Assembly: GCA_019828565.1 (NCBI GenBank)
Contig: JAHDYR010000002.1
Span: 248,001 to 312,000 of the forward strand
Reading direction: 5' to 3'
DNA: 64,000 nt
DNA from: Carpediemonas membranifera
Taxonomy: Eukaryota > Fornicata
In this document: in pieces, positions 8,960 through 18,500 of the stretch
Layout: each line of letters starts with the position of its first letter
Position numbering within the stretch: the stretch's first letter is position 1
Translations under genes and position numbers: made by a program
Notes under the pieces: model-generated
What the model saw: only the letters and a program-made list of their open reading frames with translations
Databases searched by the model: none
Told to the model about the DNA's origin: nothing

Positions 8960-11900
8960 ATGTCAGAAATCGGAGGCAAACAGCCATTGAAAATGAGCCT
9001 CAAGATGCTAGATGCCGTTAAAATGAGCACCTACGTTAACCATAGCATTTGCTGCCATCTTAGCGATCATGTTCTTGGTGTACACCAGCATGCGCTCATG
9101 ATCCTTCATCTTTCAACACGGATTCACTTCCGATACAGCTATAAGAACGAGCTTCCCTTCCCTGAGGTGCACCGGGCGTGTCAGCTGAACGGTGTGGTGT
9201 ATGCTCTGCCGTCCATGGGCGCATCGTTCGCGTCGTTCGACCTGGCGACGCGCCAGTGGACGAAGCTCGCTGATCTGCCGACGACGGCGCTGGTCGACTT
9301 CGCGATGACCGCCGCGGATGATTGCGTGTTCGTGCACGGCGGGAAGGGCAAGAAGGCGCTCTACGTATACGACATCGCCGACGACGCGTGGACAAAGCAC
9401 AACACCGACTTCAGCGCGGCTGGCCATGCAGCCGGCGGGCGCTACCTGCTGCACCGCACGCAGTTCCGCCGCATCGTCGGCAAGAAGCTCGAGACGCTGC
9501 CCGACTGCCCCATCGAGGCCGAGAACGCCCAGCTCGTCGAGACGGCCGACAGCCTCACCGTCCTCGCAGGCGGCAAGCTCGCGTCGTTTGGCGTCGCCAA
9601 GGGACGCTGGGTCGGCACCAGCGCTTGCGAGCCCGGCGCTGTCCTCGGCGTCCGCGACGGCGCCCCCGTCGTTGTCGTCCCCCTCGGCCAGTGTAGCGAC
9701 GTCGGCTGGCTTTCAAAGGTCCAAATCTCAAACGATTTCGCCGATATTCTTCGTATCTCCGGAATCAACCCAGATTCGCCCGATCTTTTAACTGCCAAGG
9801 ATCTTCGCGGTCGCACTGTTCTCCACCTAGCCTCATCCCATCGCCCAGAGATCGTATCTGACCTAATCTCAGGCGGTTGTTCAGTCAACCAGCTCGACAA
9901 GTGCAGCCTCCCCCCATTGGTTGACGCAGTTGTCGCCGACAATTACACTGCTGCCACAGCACTGATGAAAGGTGGCGCTGATCCCAGTTTCGTGACTCAG
10001 GACATGCTTGAGGGTCGACCCGACCTTGCCGAGCTTCTCCGCACGCAACAGACAGTCGTCGCGCAGTCTATGGCACCTCGTAGGACACATCCCAGTGACC
10101 GCGTTTTCCAGGCGATCGCGACGAGAGTGAGGATCGCGAACGAGATCCGGGATACGGAGCGGACTTATGTGGATGCCATGAGATTTATGGTTGACACAGT
10201 AATTCCGGAGTTTGTTGCAAGATCGGAGCAACGCGGATGGCCAAAGCAGCTCAAGAATCCTTCTGACGTGTTCGCGAACGTCGATCAGTTCATTTCAGCC
10301 AACGTCGAGCTCCTTGCCCGCCTCGACGAGCGCCTCCTCGACTTTGACCCAACCGAAACAGCAATCGGCGATATTTTCGTCCACACAGGCGCTTTTTTCA
10401 AGATGTACAAAGAGTACATCAAGACTTACGACTCTGCCCGCGAATTGCTTCAGATCACATCCCTAGCACTTGGCACACTCTTCCACCGTGTGCAAGAGAC
10501 TCCCCTGACCAACTACAAGGACATGCTTCGACTGACAGACACGCATCCGCTCGTGGCCGGATTTTTGGACTGGGTCAAGTGCCACCCTGATAATGCCAGC
10601 CATCATGATTTGCTCAGTTTATTAATCATGCCTGTTCAGCGTGTGCCAAGATACACTATGCTGCTTGCTGAGTTAATCAAAAGGACTGATGATGGGCATC
10701 CAGATATGGAGAATCTTCGTGCCGCTCTCAAGATTATGAACGACGTTGCCGACTCCGTCAACGCACACATGTCTGAGCAAGAGCGCAGAGACGCCGTCAT
10801 GGGCCTCAAGAGCTCTATTTCGAACTGGAATGATGTGGCAGATTGCCTGGCGCTGCCTCAGAGACAACTCTACCGCCGCGGCCAGCTTCACAGACAGACT
10901 GCGAATGGCGAGTGGCGTGACAGGCAACATGTTTTACTCAGCGATGTTTTGTTTTATATTTCGAGAGGGAAGCTGAATGTTGAAAAGGCGGTGATCCCCC
11001 TCTGCGTCGCTTTCGTCCGCGAAGGAGAGAATGAAAATGAAATCGTCATTTCCACGCCGATGAAGACGACTACGCTGAGTGCAAACACGCCCATTGAGAG
11101 AGATGAGTGGCTTCGTGACATTCAGATGAGACTCAACGCCATCGAAGGCGGCCTGGTTGGTGTCCGCGCCGCTCGAGAACGACTCGAACGACGTATGGCA
11201 GCCGCACCGGTCGCCACACCTGTCTCGCCCCTCACGGATGAGTGGATGCTCTTGATTCATTCACTTTCATGCGCCCTAAGTGCCAAGATTGGCCACGAGA
11301 CCATGCTCGCTTTCATCCAAGACACGCCTGAGGCTGACTTGTCACTTGCTGAGTTTAACGGTCAGGATTCAGTGAGAGTTGGGTCATTTGTGGTCAGAGT
11401 TGGGTTAGATTTCAAGATTATATCTTTGGAGTCGGGTGACTCTGTTGACTATCTCATGGGAACAGGATACGCTCTTCCCTTCCCTGAGGTGCACCGGGCG
11501 TGTCAGCTGAACGGTGTGGTGTATGCTCTGCCGTCCATGGGCGCATCGTTCGCGTCGTTCGACCTGGCGACGCGCCAGTGGACGAAGCTCGCTGATCTGC
11601 CGACGACGGCGCTGGTCGACTTCGCGATGACCGCCGCGGATGATTGCGTGTTCGTGCACGGCGGGAAGGGCAAGAAGGCGCTCTACGTATACGACATCGC
11701 CGACGACGCGTGGACAAAGCACAACACCGACTTCAGCGCGGCTGGCCATGCAGCCGGCGGGCGCTACCTGCTGCACCGCACGCAGTTCCGCCGCATCGTC
11801 GGCAAGAAGCTCGAGACGCTGCCCGACTGCCCCATCGAGGCCGAGAACGCCCAGCTCGTCGAGACGGCCGACAGCCTCACCGTCCTCGCAGGCGGCAAGC

Positions 11901-12178
11901 TCGCGTCGTTTGACGTCGCCAAGGGACGCTGGGTCGGCACCAGCGCTTGCGAGCCCGGCGCTGTCCTCGGCGTCCGCGACGGCACCACCGTTTCCATCGA
12001 GACGAAGGGAATACGCATCCCCAAGTGGCACGACCCCAACGCCGGTATTATGCCTTGGATCCGGCGTGCTGCTACGTCTGAGACAGTCGAGGCGATGAAG
12101 CAGAAGTTGAGGGGGGAGGGCGAAGAGGAGTCCAAGGGCATCGTGGGCCGGTGGTTTAAGAAGGATGAGAATACGTAG
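8960..12178 (+). CDS. Multidomain RhoGEF: kelch-like cassette, ankyrin, DH-PH, second kelch-like cassette
   Basis: 1072 aa, ATG at 8960. Order: a poorly defined N-terminus (1-63); a kelch-like cassette (about 64-234) with blades such as FASFDLATRQWTKLADLPT and ALYVYDIADDAWTK; ankyrin repeats (about 270-360, RGRTVLHLASS, NYTAATALMKGGADPS); a DH domain (about 390-610, ANEIRDTERTYVDAM, LLIMPVQRVPRYTMLLAELI); a PH domain (about 635-720); a linker; a second copy of the kelch-like cassette (about 839-1007); and a basic C-terminal tail. DH-PH proteins activate Rho/Rac GTPases by nucleotide exchange and act on actin at membranes. The two cassettes are virtually identical in DNA, which is odd (see repeat entries). 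The first 60 residues may not be translated. Confidence 0.85.
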   Translation: MSEIGGKQPLKMSLKMLDAVKMSTYVNHSICCHLSDHVLGVHQHALMILHLSTRIHFRYSYKNELPFPEVHRACQLNGVVYALPSMGASFASFDLATRQWTKLADLPTTALVDFAMTAADDCVFVHGGKGKKALYVYDIADDAWTKHNTDFSAAGHAAGGRYLLHRTQFRRIVGKKLETLPDCPIEAENAQLVETADSLTVLAGGKLASFGVAKGRWVGTSACEPGAVLGVRDGAPVVVVPLGQCSDVGWLSKVQISNDFADILRISGINPDSPDLLTAKDLRGRTVLHLASSHRPEIVSDLISGGCSVNQLDKCSLPPLVDAVVADNYTAATALMKGGADPSFVTQDMLEGRPDLAELLRTQQTVVAQSMAPRRTHPSDRVFQAIATRVRIANEIRDTERTYVDAMRFMVDTVIPEFVARSEQRGWPKQLKNPSDVFANVDQFISANVELLARLDERLLDFDPTETAIGDIFVHTGAFFKMYKEYIKTYDSARELLQITSLALGTLFHRVQETPLTNYKDMLRLTDTHPLVAGFLDWVKCHPDNASHHDLLSLLIMPVQRVPRYTMLLAELIKRTDDGHPDMENLRAALKIMNDVADSVNAHMSEQERRDAVMGLKSSISNWNDVADCLALPQRQLYRRGQLHRQTANGEWRDRQHVLLSDVLFYISRGKLNVEKAVIPLCVAFVREGENENEIVISTPMKTTTLSANTPIERDEWLRDIQMRLNAIEGGLVGVRAARERLERRMAAAPVATPVSPLTDEWMLLIHSLSCALSAKIGHETMLAFIQDTPEADLSLAEFNGQDSVRVGSFVVRVGLDFKIISLESGDSVDYLMGTGYALPFPEVHRACQLNGVVYALPSMGASFASFDLATRQWTKLADLPTTALVDFAMTAADDCVFVHGGKGKKALYVYDIADDAWTKHNTDFSAAGHAAGGRYLLHRTQFRRIVGKKLETLPDCPIEAENAQLVETADSLTVLAGGKLASFDVAKGRWVGTSACEPGAVLGVRDGTTVSIETKGIRIPKWHDPNAGIMPWIRRAATSETVEAMKQKLRGEGEEESKGIVGRWFKKDENT
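9152..9661 (+). repeat. 510-bp kelch-like cassette, copy 1
   Basis: These 510 bp (170 codons) lie in the RhoGEF gene and recur at 11474-11983, in the same frame and orientation. Comparing the translations I see one residue difference (VAKGRW preceded by G here, by D in copy 2). The nucleotide sequences also match through all positions I compared. The cassette is GC-rich. Confidence 0.9.
11474..11983 (+). repeat. 510-bp kelch-like cassette, copy 2
   Basis: In-frame duplicate of 9152-9661, placed after the PH domain. Its boundaries are sharp: upstream ends ...YLMGTGYA and downstream begins TTVSIETKG, neither of which flanks copy 1. Confidence 0.9.
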
Positions 12179-12333
12179 CATGGTATTATAAATATGATAC
12201 ATAGACTGGGTTGACTTGGGTGTGGCTGATAGAGACGCGCCAGGGAGCAATTTCTCAAGGTGGTCTTACCTCTCGCTGTGCGTATTTCGCGAAGTCATCA
12301 CTAAACACCCTTCATTTTTGCCCTCAGAGCATA

Positions 12334-12855
12334 ATGTCAAGGTATCTCACTCTTATGGTCCTAGCTGCTATGCTTATTTGTGTCTATGCCAAAAGCGATG
12401 CTCAAGAGAACATGGAATCTGATGACGACGGAATCATCATGACTTTCGGCATTCTCATCTTTGTTGGCATCATGACGATCATTCCCCTAGCGTTTGCCGC
12501 CATTGCCGTGATCGGAACCCTCGCCATCGTCTTCTTCATCTACTGGAGAGTATTTTCCACCATTGCCAACAGCAACAACTACGATGGCCAGGCGCTCTTG
12601 GCTTCAGACGGCACAGCTACCGCTACTACTATGACTGGAGTCCCTGTGCGCGTCCATACCGGCGTGGCTGTGGGCCCCAGGGTCACCGTGGGAGGCCCCT
12701 CTGTCGTGGTCGGCGGACTGATCCCCTCACTCATCGGTGCGGCACTGTTGTCTAACCAGCAGAAGCAAGCCCAGGCTCAGGCCCAGGCAAACGCTGCGAT
12801 GAGTCAGCAGCCAGCTATGCCGCCGACTGACTACAGCCAGACACCCTACCAGTAA
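12334..12855 (+). CDS. Small signal-peptide membrane protein
   Basis: 173 aa from the ATG at 12334. MSRYLTLMVLAAMLICVYA is a convincing signal peptide, followed by a short acidic luminal segment (KSDAQENMESDDDG). A long hydrophobic stretch (about residues 32-68, GILIFVGIMTIIPLAFAAIA onward) could be one long or two short membrane segments. The tail is rich in Gly/Val, then Gln/Ala (KQAQAQAQANAAM), ending Pro-rich. I do not recognise the family. A secretory-pathway or surface location is inferred. Confidence 0.65.
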   Translation: MSRYLTLMVLAAMLICVYAKSDAQENMESDDDGIIMTFGILIFVGIMTIIPLAFAAIAVIGTLAIVFFIYWRVFSTIANSNNYDGQALLASDGTATATTMTGVPVRVHTGVAVGPRVTVGGPSVVVGGLIPSLIGAALLSNQQKQAQAQAQANAAMSQQPAMPPTDYSQTPYQ

Positions 12856-12927
12856 GCATTGTTAGTTGTGGGAGACCTAGCCCAGGAAGAGAGGAGGGGG
12901 GAATGACAATTGCGCAGTAAAAAAGAC

Positions 12928-12957
12928 TGTGCTGCGCAGGATTAGAATTGTTGAGTC
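12928..12957 (+). repeat. 30-bp direct repeat, left of the Fanzor gene
   Basis: The 30 bp TGTGCTGCGCAGG...TTGAGTC recur identically at 15333-15362 in the same orientation, bracketing the Fanzor gene. Here the repeat also overlaps a small hairpin: TGCGCAG just upstream pairs with CTGCGCA inside it. Confidence 0.85.
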
Positions 12958-13071
12958 CAAAACACACAGTGATCCGAGCAGCATCAGGATCGCAGTGTGG
13001 TTCATCATACTCTATCAATCGTGCGCAGCATATCACGTGCGCTGCAGCGCGTGCTTGCTCAACTTAGCATG
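12958..13071 (-). other. Region just 3' of the Fanzor ORF, possible guide-RNA scaffold
   Basis: These 114 bp lie between the Fanzor stop and the left direct repeat. They contain a 12-bp palindrome, GCGCTGCAGCGC, and other GC-rich self-complementary parts. In TnpB and Fanzor systems the omega RNA usually overlaps or follows the 3' end of the nuclease gene, so this is where one would look. The sequence alone does not prove an RNA. Confidence 0.25.
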
Positions 13072-14971
13072 TTAATGATAGCGAGGAAGAGCACCTCTCT
13101 GGGAGTCGTAGTGGAAAGGAGATTGCTCTATCTGATCTGAAGTTGCATCGAAGGAGCACCAAAGGATGTTCTCGCTGGCGCTCTTATCTCGGTGAGAGAG
13201 ATTGAGAAGTATGTCTCTCTGCTCGGGATGCCGACGTAGCCGTTCAACGCGCCATGGAGCTCCCTCGCACGCGGGATTCTGGCAGAGCATGGTGCGGTGT
13301 GTGCGCACCACACGTCGGAAGTGTGCTTTGCAGTATGGGCACACGATGGAAGTGCGGAATTCCGAGACCATGTCGACACTCACGACGACGTTGTGCCGGA
13401 GCATGATGCCAGGGAGAGCTCGAGCAAAGTGTCGGTACGGAGCACAGGAGGGAGTGCCGGCGGAACCGAACAGTGCAGCCCCATACGCGACTTCGAGGTG
13501 AATGGGCTCCGGGGGGCGCCCGCCGAGATCATCCAGGAGTTGACGTCCAGCCCGGGCGAAGTGCTTCAGGCGCAGACAGTGATTGGCAAAAGTCGCCCGG
13601 CGGAAACACTTTCTCGTCCCCTCGTTGAAGATCTGAACGATGTTCTCATGGACAAACCTAATCGACTGTTTGAGAGCCTCTAGACTTGTCTTTTTGAACG
13701 ATGCTGCGCTCATATTCACGCGGAAAGAGGGGGTGGCAGTGTAGCCACACTTAGCGAGTACGCCAGATACACTCTGCCTGTCTGGGCGGCGGATCGTGTA
13801 GCCGCCCAGCGACCGAGCACCAGGGTCGAAGCCCATGAGAGCTTGAATGTCCGGGGCAGGAGTAGCTTCGGCGTCATCCTGACCGAGCCGAGCCCGCTTG
13901 TTATTGCTACCCTTTTTGTACGTGGGCCGGTCAGCCACCCGCCACGGTATTTCTCGCGACCCACCCAAACCGTCACAGCAACAGAGACCCCGTCAGTCCT
14001 CACAGAGAGCACTCTGCGGAGCTTGGTGATGTCGCCGTGATCACGCTCGTATTCAGCCACCTGCTCGTCGGTCAAATTCTTGGTTGCTGACCAATTCACG
14101 TGCACACGCAGGCGCCTCTTCATCGCTGGGGTGAGCGCTGTTACTCCGCGCTCGAGGGTCATGAACCCAGGCTTGACCGGTGCCATCGGCACGAACGGAA
14201 CGAGCTTCGGCTCTGGCAGGGCCTGACTGAGCTCGAGGTTCACGGCACGAGTGAGTGTGACCAGCTTGGTCACTGCAGCAATCATGCGCGTGACGCACGA
14301 CAGCACGCCGACGAGGGCCTCGGCCACGGTACCAGTGCGACCCACCCGTTGCTCCTCGGGCAATGCATGCATTTGAGGATGATACCTGTCATGATCGGCG
14401 GCTATGGCGGCAACCTCAGTGTCGAGCTCGCCTAGGGTGTCGAGAAAATCCTGTCGAACACCCGGCTGATCATGGAGGAGCGGACGCACCCGTTCTAATC
14501 CAGCACGAAGACGGGTCAGGTACCCGGGTGACGCGCGCGAGAGCCAGACCCGGGTGGATGTGGAGTACTCGCCCAACCAGGTGTCAAATTGCTTGCACAA
14601 GCCAATGTAGCTATAAGCCGTGACGAAGTCCTGGACGAGTGGGGTTATGTCAGGGTCCCTCCACATCGCCAGGTCGCCAATCCACCTGCACCGATCCGCT
14701 GCCTTTGCCTTCGACACCTTTTGCTGAGCAATGCTGACGATCTGCTTGAGGACCTCCTGGTCGAACAGGTTGACCGTCCTCGGTGGGTCAACGCGTGCGC
14801 AGATGCAGAGACGCACGCAAGCAGGCAAGTGAATGTGTACTTAGCCTGCGTGAAAGAACGCATGCCCGGTTCAAGATTTCCTCGCCGCGGCGCGTTGTTA
14901 TCGCCTCCACCGTTAATCTCGCCAATGGCCTTGTTAACGGAAGCCTTCACTGTGTATATCTTGGAAGGCAT
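13072..14971 (-). CDS. Fanzor: eukaryotic TnpB-like RuvC nuclease
   Basis: Fanzor proteins are eukaryotic relatives of TnpB, RNA-guided DNA nucleases carried by transposons. The catalytic RuvC set is present: ALMGFDPGARSLGG (Asp), VSEFRTSIVCPYC (Glu) and LSHRDKSASENIL (Asp). The zinc ribbon CPYC...CQNPAC sits between the last two. The family strands RTDGVSVAVTV and HLEVAYGAALF are also visible. The ORF lies in three frames. An intron of 62 nt (14840-14779, GTACAC...CCGAG) and one of 92 nt (13970-13879, GTTTGG...GGTCAG) join them exactly in frame into 581 aa, starting MPSKIYTVKAS at 14971. This is a usual Fanzor length. Frameshift decay is the alternative to the introns. No second transposase gene is visible nearby. 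Confidence 0.8.
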
Positions 14972-15332
14972 CGGAGTCTATTGAGCTGCCTGCATCGATC
15001 ATTTCTTTTCAGGGTTCATCAGCTGGCAGCATCCCTCAAAACACAAGAAACCAGCATCATACAACACAAAGCGTCTTTACTACTAGCTACAACCGCTTTC
15101 GACCACTAGTGTCTCTCACAACAGACGAAGATGACGAAGACGACATGAGCTTCAGACGCCAGCAATGGACGACAGATGAGCGCGTAACAGACGAGCACAG
15201 ACGCGAAAGAAGGCAGCAGCGTTCGACACAGACGATGGACGACAGACGACGCATCTTTTCGTGCAGACCGACGACTGAAAGCACGAAAGCCCGATGGTAC
15301 AGACGAGGGCTGAAGTGGGTGAGTGGAGGTAG
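14972..15332. other. 5' flank of the Fanzor gene
   Basis: These 361 bp lie upstream of the Fanzor start, up to the right-hand direct repeat. A plus-strand ORF from the ATG at 15145 encodes about 79 aa of Arg/Asp/Thr-rich sequence (for example TTDERVTDEHRRERRQQRS). It runs on into the repeat to 15384. Low-complexity GACGACAGA runs explain its composition, so I do not call it a gene. Confidence 0.35.
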
Positions 15333-15362
15333 TGTGCTGCGCAGGATTAGAATTGTTGAGTC
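15333..15362 (+). repeat. 30-bp direct repeat, right of the Fanzor gene
   Basis: Identical to 12928-12957. About 38 bp further on, AAAGACTGTTGCGCAGTA (15400-15417) resembles the AAAAGACTGTGCTGCGCAG and TGCGCAGTAAA strings that lie at the left copy, so the shared sequence at the two ends is larger than 30 bp but rearranged. Confidence 0.85.
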
Positions 15363-15494
15363 TAAACATGAATCCTCCACATAAACCCTCTAAATACCAC
15401 AAAGACTGTTGCGCAGTATAAACACATTGTTGGACCCTTCATAAGCACAAAGACTTGAACCTAAAACTGCACCACAATACGACGACATAGAGAG

Positions 15495-15641
15495 ATGTTC
15501 AAGGGCTTCTTCAACAAAGGAACTGAACCGGTCCCCGAGATCGGCGAGATTCAGATTTTCGGTGATGGGATTGGTGGCGGCAAGGGATCTGGCGGCGTGG
15601 CGGACGGCAGAGATAGCTCTGGATATGGCGGTTACTGCTAA
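15495..15641 (+). CDS. Short glycine-rich ORF
   Basis: 48 codons from the ATG at 15495 to TAA. The product starts MFKGFFNKGTEPVPEIGEIQ and ends in a Gly-rich tail (GIGGGKGSGGVADGRDSSGY). No homology is recognised. The even composition and an AT-rich upstream region make a small gene possible, but an ORF of this length can occur by chance. Confidence 0.3.
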   Translation: MFKGFFNKGTEPVPEIGEIQIFGDGIGGGKGSGGVADGRDSSGYGGYC

Positions 15642-16335
15642 GATCCTGATATTATTGATGCATATGCGTTAAATGATGCGTATACTTGTCCTGTGAATCA
15701 AGTGAACTCGAATTGTGTTCATCTCGTGGTTTATGGTTTGTGGCTCGGAAGAAACGAGGCCTTGACCAGGAATCGATGACCAAGAACAGCTTGACGTTGG
15801 ATCGCACAAGAGCTCTTTCCGGTCGTCTACGCGTTGGCTCATCCTTTCTCCATCATGCAGCATGATCGTCTTCATTAGTCCGGAAAGAAAGGAGACTTCG
15901 CACTGGCTCCAACATCACTCTGACATCCATGTCCATCGCTTATAGGGACTTACAGGAGAGTAGTTTATAGGGAGGGGCTGACCGTTGCTGGGACCCGATA
16001 CGGTTCAGATCAGAGCCTGGCGCCAATTTGTGGGTCGAAATGAACAACACAGGTGATTCGGCATATGCAGCGTGAGAGCTCCATGGAGAGCCTCTCGTGC
16101 AATTTTGTTAAAAATACCCTTGCAGAAATATTTGTTTCGCGCATTTCTGGTCGTGCGCCGTCATTTGAGTCGAAAGTGAACGCTCAAATGCCCTTCATGA
16201 AAGCAGTAAAACACCCCGCAGCACCCATCATTGCATGTCCTCACTCCAATAGCGAAGTCAAACTTTGTCAATCGGTGAGACTCAAGCCCACCACAGTCGC
16301 TTTTGGAGTCTTCGTCACACAGATTTGGAGTGGAA
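15642..16335. other. Intergenic region upstream of inositol-3-phosphate synthase
   Basis: Nearly 700 bp without a supported gene. Short ORFs on both strands lack any recognisable feature. The promoter of the downstream gene must lie here. Confidence 0.4.
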
Positions 16336-17987
16336 ATGCTCGTCGATACTTTCTCTGTTGCCGGTAAGGCCGACACTACTGATTACAAGACGTCTAAGTT
16401 CGTATTTGGTGTGTTTTTGACTGACCTAGGTTCGTATACAACAACACTGAGGTGGAAATGAAGGACGGCCACGCCGTCGTTACTCCTACCCGCAAGGAAT
16501 TGGAGATCCGCATCAGCCAGCACGCTCCCAAGACAGGCCTCATGCTTGTCGGCTTCGGTGGCTCCAACGGCTCCACTCTTCTCGGCGGCCTTCTTGCCAA
16601 CCAGCACAACATCTCCTGGGAGCGCAAGGACGGCGTCTGCAACCCCAACTTCTTCGGCTCCATGATCGAGAGCTCCACCGTCCGTCTCGGCACCACCCAC
16701 GCCGGCGAGGACGTCTATGCTCCCTTCCGCAGCCTCGTCCCCTTCGTTGACCCCAAGAACCCCGACCAGTTCATGCTCGGTGGCTGGGACATCAACAACG
16801 ACAACATGTACGCCGCTATGCAGAAGGCCGCCGTCCTCGACGTGACCCTGCAGCACAAGCTCCGCCCCTACATGGAGAACATCACCCCCATGCCCTCCGT
16901 CTTCGACATCAACTTCGTAGCCGCCAACCAGGAGGACCGCGCCAACAACGTCATCACCGCTGAGTACGCCAAGGAGATGCTCGGCGAGGAGGTTGACACC
17001 ACCGGCCGCCGCTGGTACGTCGAGGTCATCAAGGCCCAGATGCGCAAGTTCAAGGAGGAGAACAACCTCGAGAAGATTGTCGTCCTCTGGACCGCCAACA
17101 CCGAGTGTTTTGCCCCCATCATCGAGGGCGTCAACACCACCGAGGCCGAGCTCCTCGCCTCCCTCAAGGACGCCGAGAAGAGCAAGCACATCGCCCCCTC
17201 CAGCCTCTTCGCCATCGCCGCCATCGAGGAGAAGGTCACATTCATCAACGGCTCGCCCCAGAACACCCTCGTCCCCGGCGTCATCGAGTACGCCGTCCGC
17301 AACCGCTCCATGATCGGCGGCGACGACTTCAAGTCTGGCCAGACCAAGATGAAGTCTGTCCTCACCGACTTCCTCGTCTCCTCGGGCATCAAGCCCACCT
17401 GCATCGCCTCCTACAACCATCTGGGCAACAACGACGGCCTCAACCTCTCCTCCCCCGCCCAGTTCCGCAGCAAGGAGATCACCAAGGCCAACGTCGTTGA
17501 CGACATCGTTGCCTCCAACGACATCCTTTACAAGCGCCCCGGCGAGATCGAGAAGCCCGACCACTGCATCGTCATCAAGTACCTCAAGTACGTCGGCGAC
17601 TCCAAGCGCGCCATGGACGAGTACACCTCCGAGATCTTCATGCGCGGCAAGAACACCATCGTCCTCCACAACACGTGCGAGGACTCCCTCCTGGCGGCCC
17701 CCATCATCATGGACATGGCCCTCTGCGGCGAGATGCTCGGCCGTCTCCAGATCCGCGAGCCCAACGGCGAGTGGGAGAACTTCCACCCCGTCATGAACAC
17801 CATCTCCTTCTTCTGCAAGGCCCCCCGCGTCCCCGACCAGACCCCCATCATCAACGCCCTCCCCGCCCAGCGCGCCTGCCTCGAGAACATCCTCCGCTGC
17901 GTCGCCGGCCTCCCCATCGAGACCAACATGCGTCTTGAGAACCGCGTCATGCCCATGATGCGCGAACGCGGCTCCCTCCAGGAGTAA
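16336..17987 (+). CDS. INO1: Inositol-3-phosphate synthase
   Basis: 539 aa from two exons, 16336-16397 and 16430-17987. The 32-nt intron starts GTTCGT and ends CTGACCTAG. Splicing joins MLVDTFSV...TSK to FVYNNTEVE, matching the family's N-terminal layout. Motifs: LVGFGGSNGSTLLGG (NAD-binding glycine-rich loop), VVLWTANTECF, FINGSPQNTLVPG, GGDDFKSGQTKMKSVL, SYNHLGNNDG, and the C-terminal HNTCEDSLLAAPI. The enzyme makes L-myo-inositol 1-phosphate from glucose 6-phosphate using NAD, the first step of inositol synthesis. Codon usage is extremely C-rich at third positions, suggesting high expression. That bias also creates a long minus-strand ORF, which is not a gene. Confidence 0.97.
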
Positions 17988-18500
17988 CTGTTCAAAACGT
18001 CCGTCCATCTTATCTGATAAAGCTTCAACATCAGCAGGCTGTGTCAAGAAGAGCATCATTGTGGAATGCCAGGGTAGTGGTTCCTTGCTCTCCTGATGAT
18101 GTTCGAGTGGGGAACATCATCGACTTGGCCAGCAAAGAAACGAAAAATAAAAAATGTGTGGTAGGCCAAGCCGTGGCTGCATTCACCTTTTTGATACTTT
18201 ACCAGATGCGGCCCTGAGGCTCAGCGTCTGTCGGGGCAGGCACAGTCGACCCGGCGGCGGCAAAGCTCCGGAGTCTTGTTTCAATCAAACTGTGACGATT
18301 CAAGCGAAAGGGATACTGGGTAGACTCTGATCCCTTTCAGCAGTACATCCGCACGTGCGTTCGAACCCGGACTTTACCCCATCACCCTTGTTAACCACCC
18401 GACCGACAAAGCGAGCTGAGCCCGGAAGGCGCTGACACAGGTAGCCTAGCCAGAACATCTGACCTGAGATGACCCTGTGACTGTGTTGAGAAAAGACGAC
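17988..18500. other. Intergenic region
   Basis: About 510 bp between INO1 and the first RCC1-like copy. It includes GCGTTCGAACCCGGACTT (18357-18374), which looks like a tRNA B box on one strand, but no cloverleaf can be folded around it. Nothing else is supported. Confidence 0.4.

Noticed and set aside
11405-12250. 281-codon minus-strand ORF over the second kelch-like cassette
   Set aside because: The same minus ORF segment occurs opposite the first cassette, and the plus strand encodes the kelch blades in a continuous multidomain protein.
13716-14828. Treating the 370-codon minus ORF and the 298-codon ORF (13072-13968) as two separate genes
   Set aside because: The first carries the Fanzor N-terminal half up to the TDGVSV strand and the second starts just before GFDPG; neither is complete alone, and together they match one Fanzor.
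15669-15875. 68-codon minus-strand ORF downstream of the Gly-rich small ORF
   Set aside because: No patterning, homology or splice evidence; this length is expected by chance in 700 bp of non-coding DNA.
16383-18059. 558-codon ORF on the minus strand opposite inositol-3-phosphate synthase
   Set aside because: It is created by the extreme C bias at third codon positions of INO1; its protein is a low-complexity Gly/Val/Asp/Leu run with no family features.
18340-18440. Possible tRNA on the minus strand (GGTTCGAAC-like B box)
   Set aside because: The T-arm cannot pair and no acceptor or anticodon stem can be drawn, so it is probably a chance B-box match.
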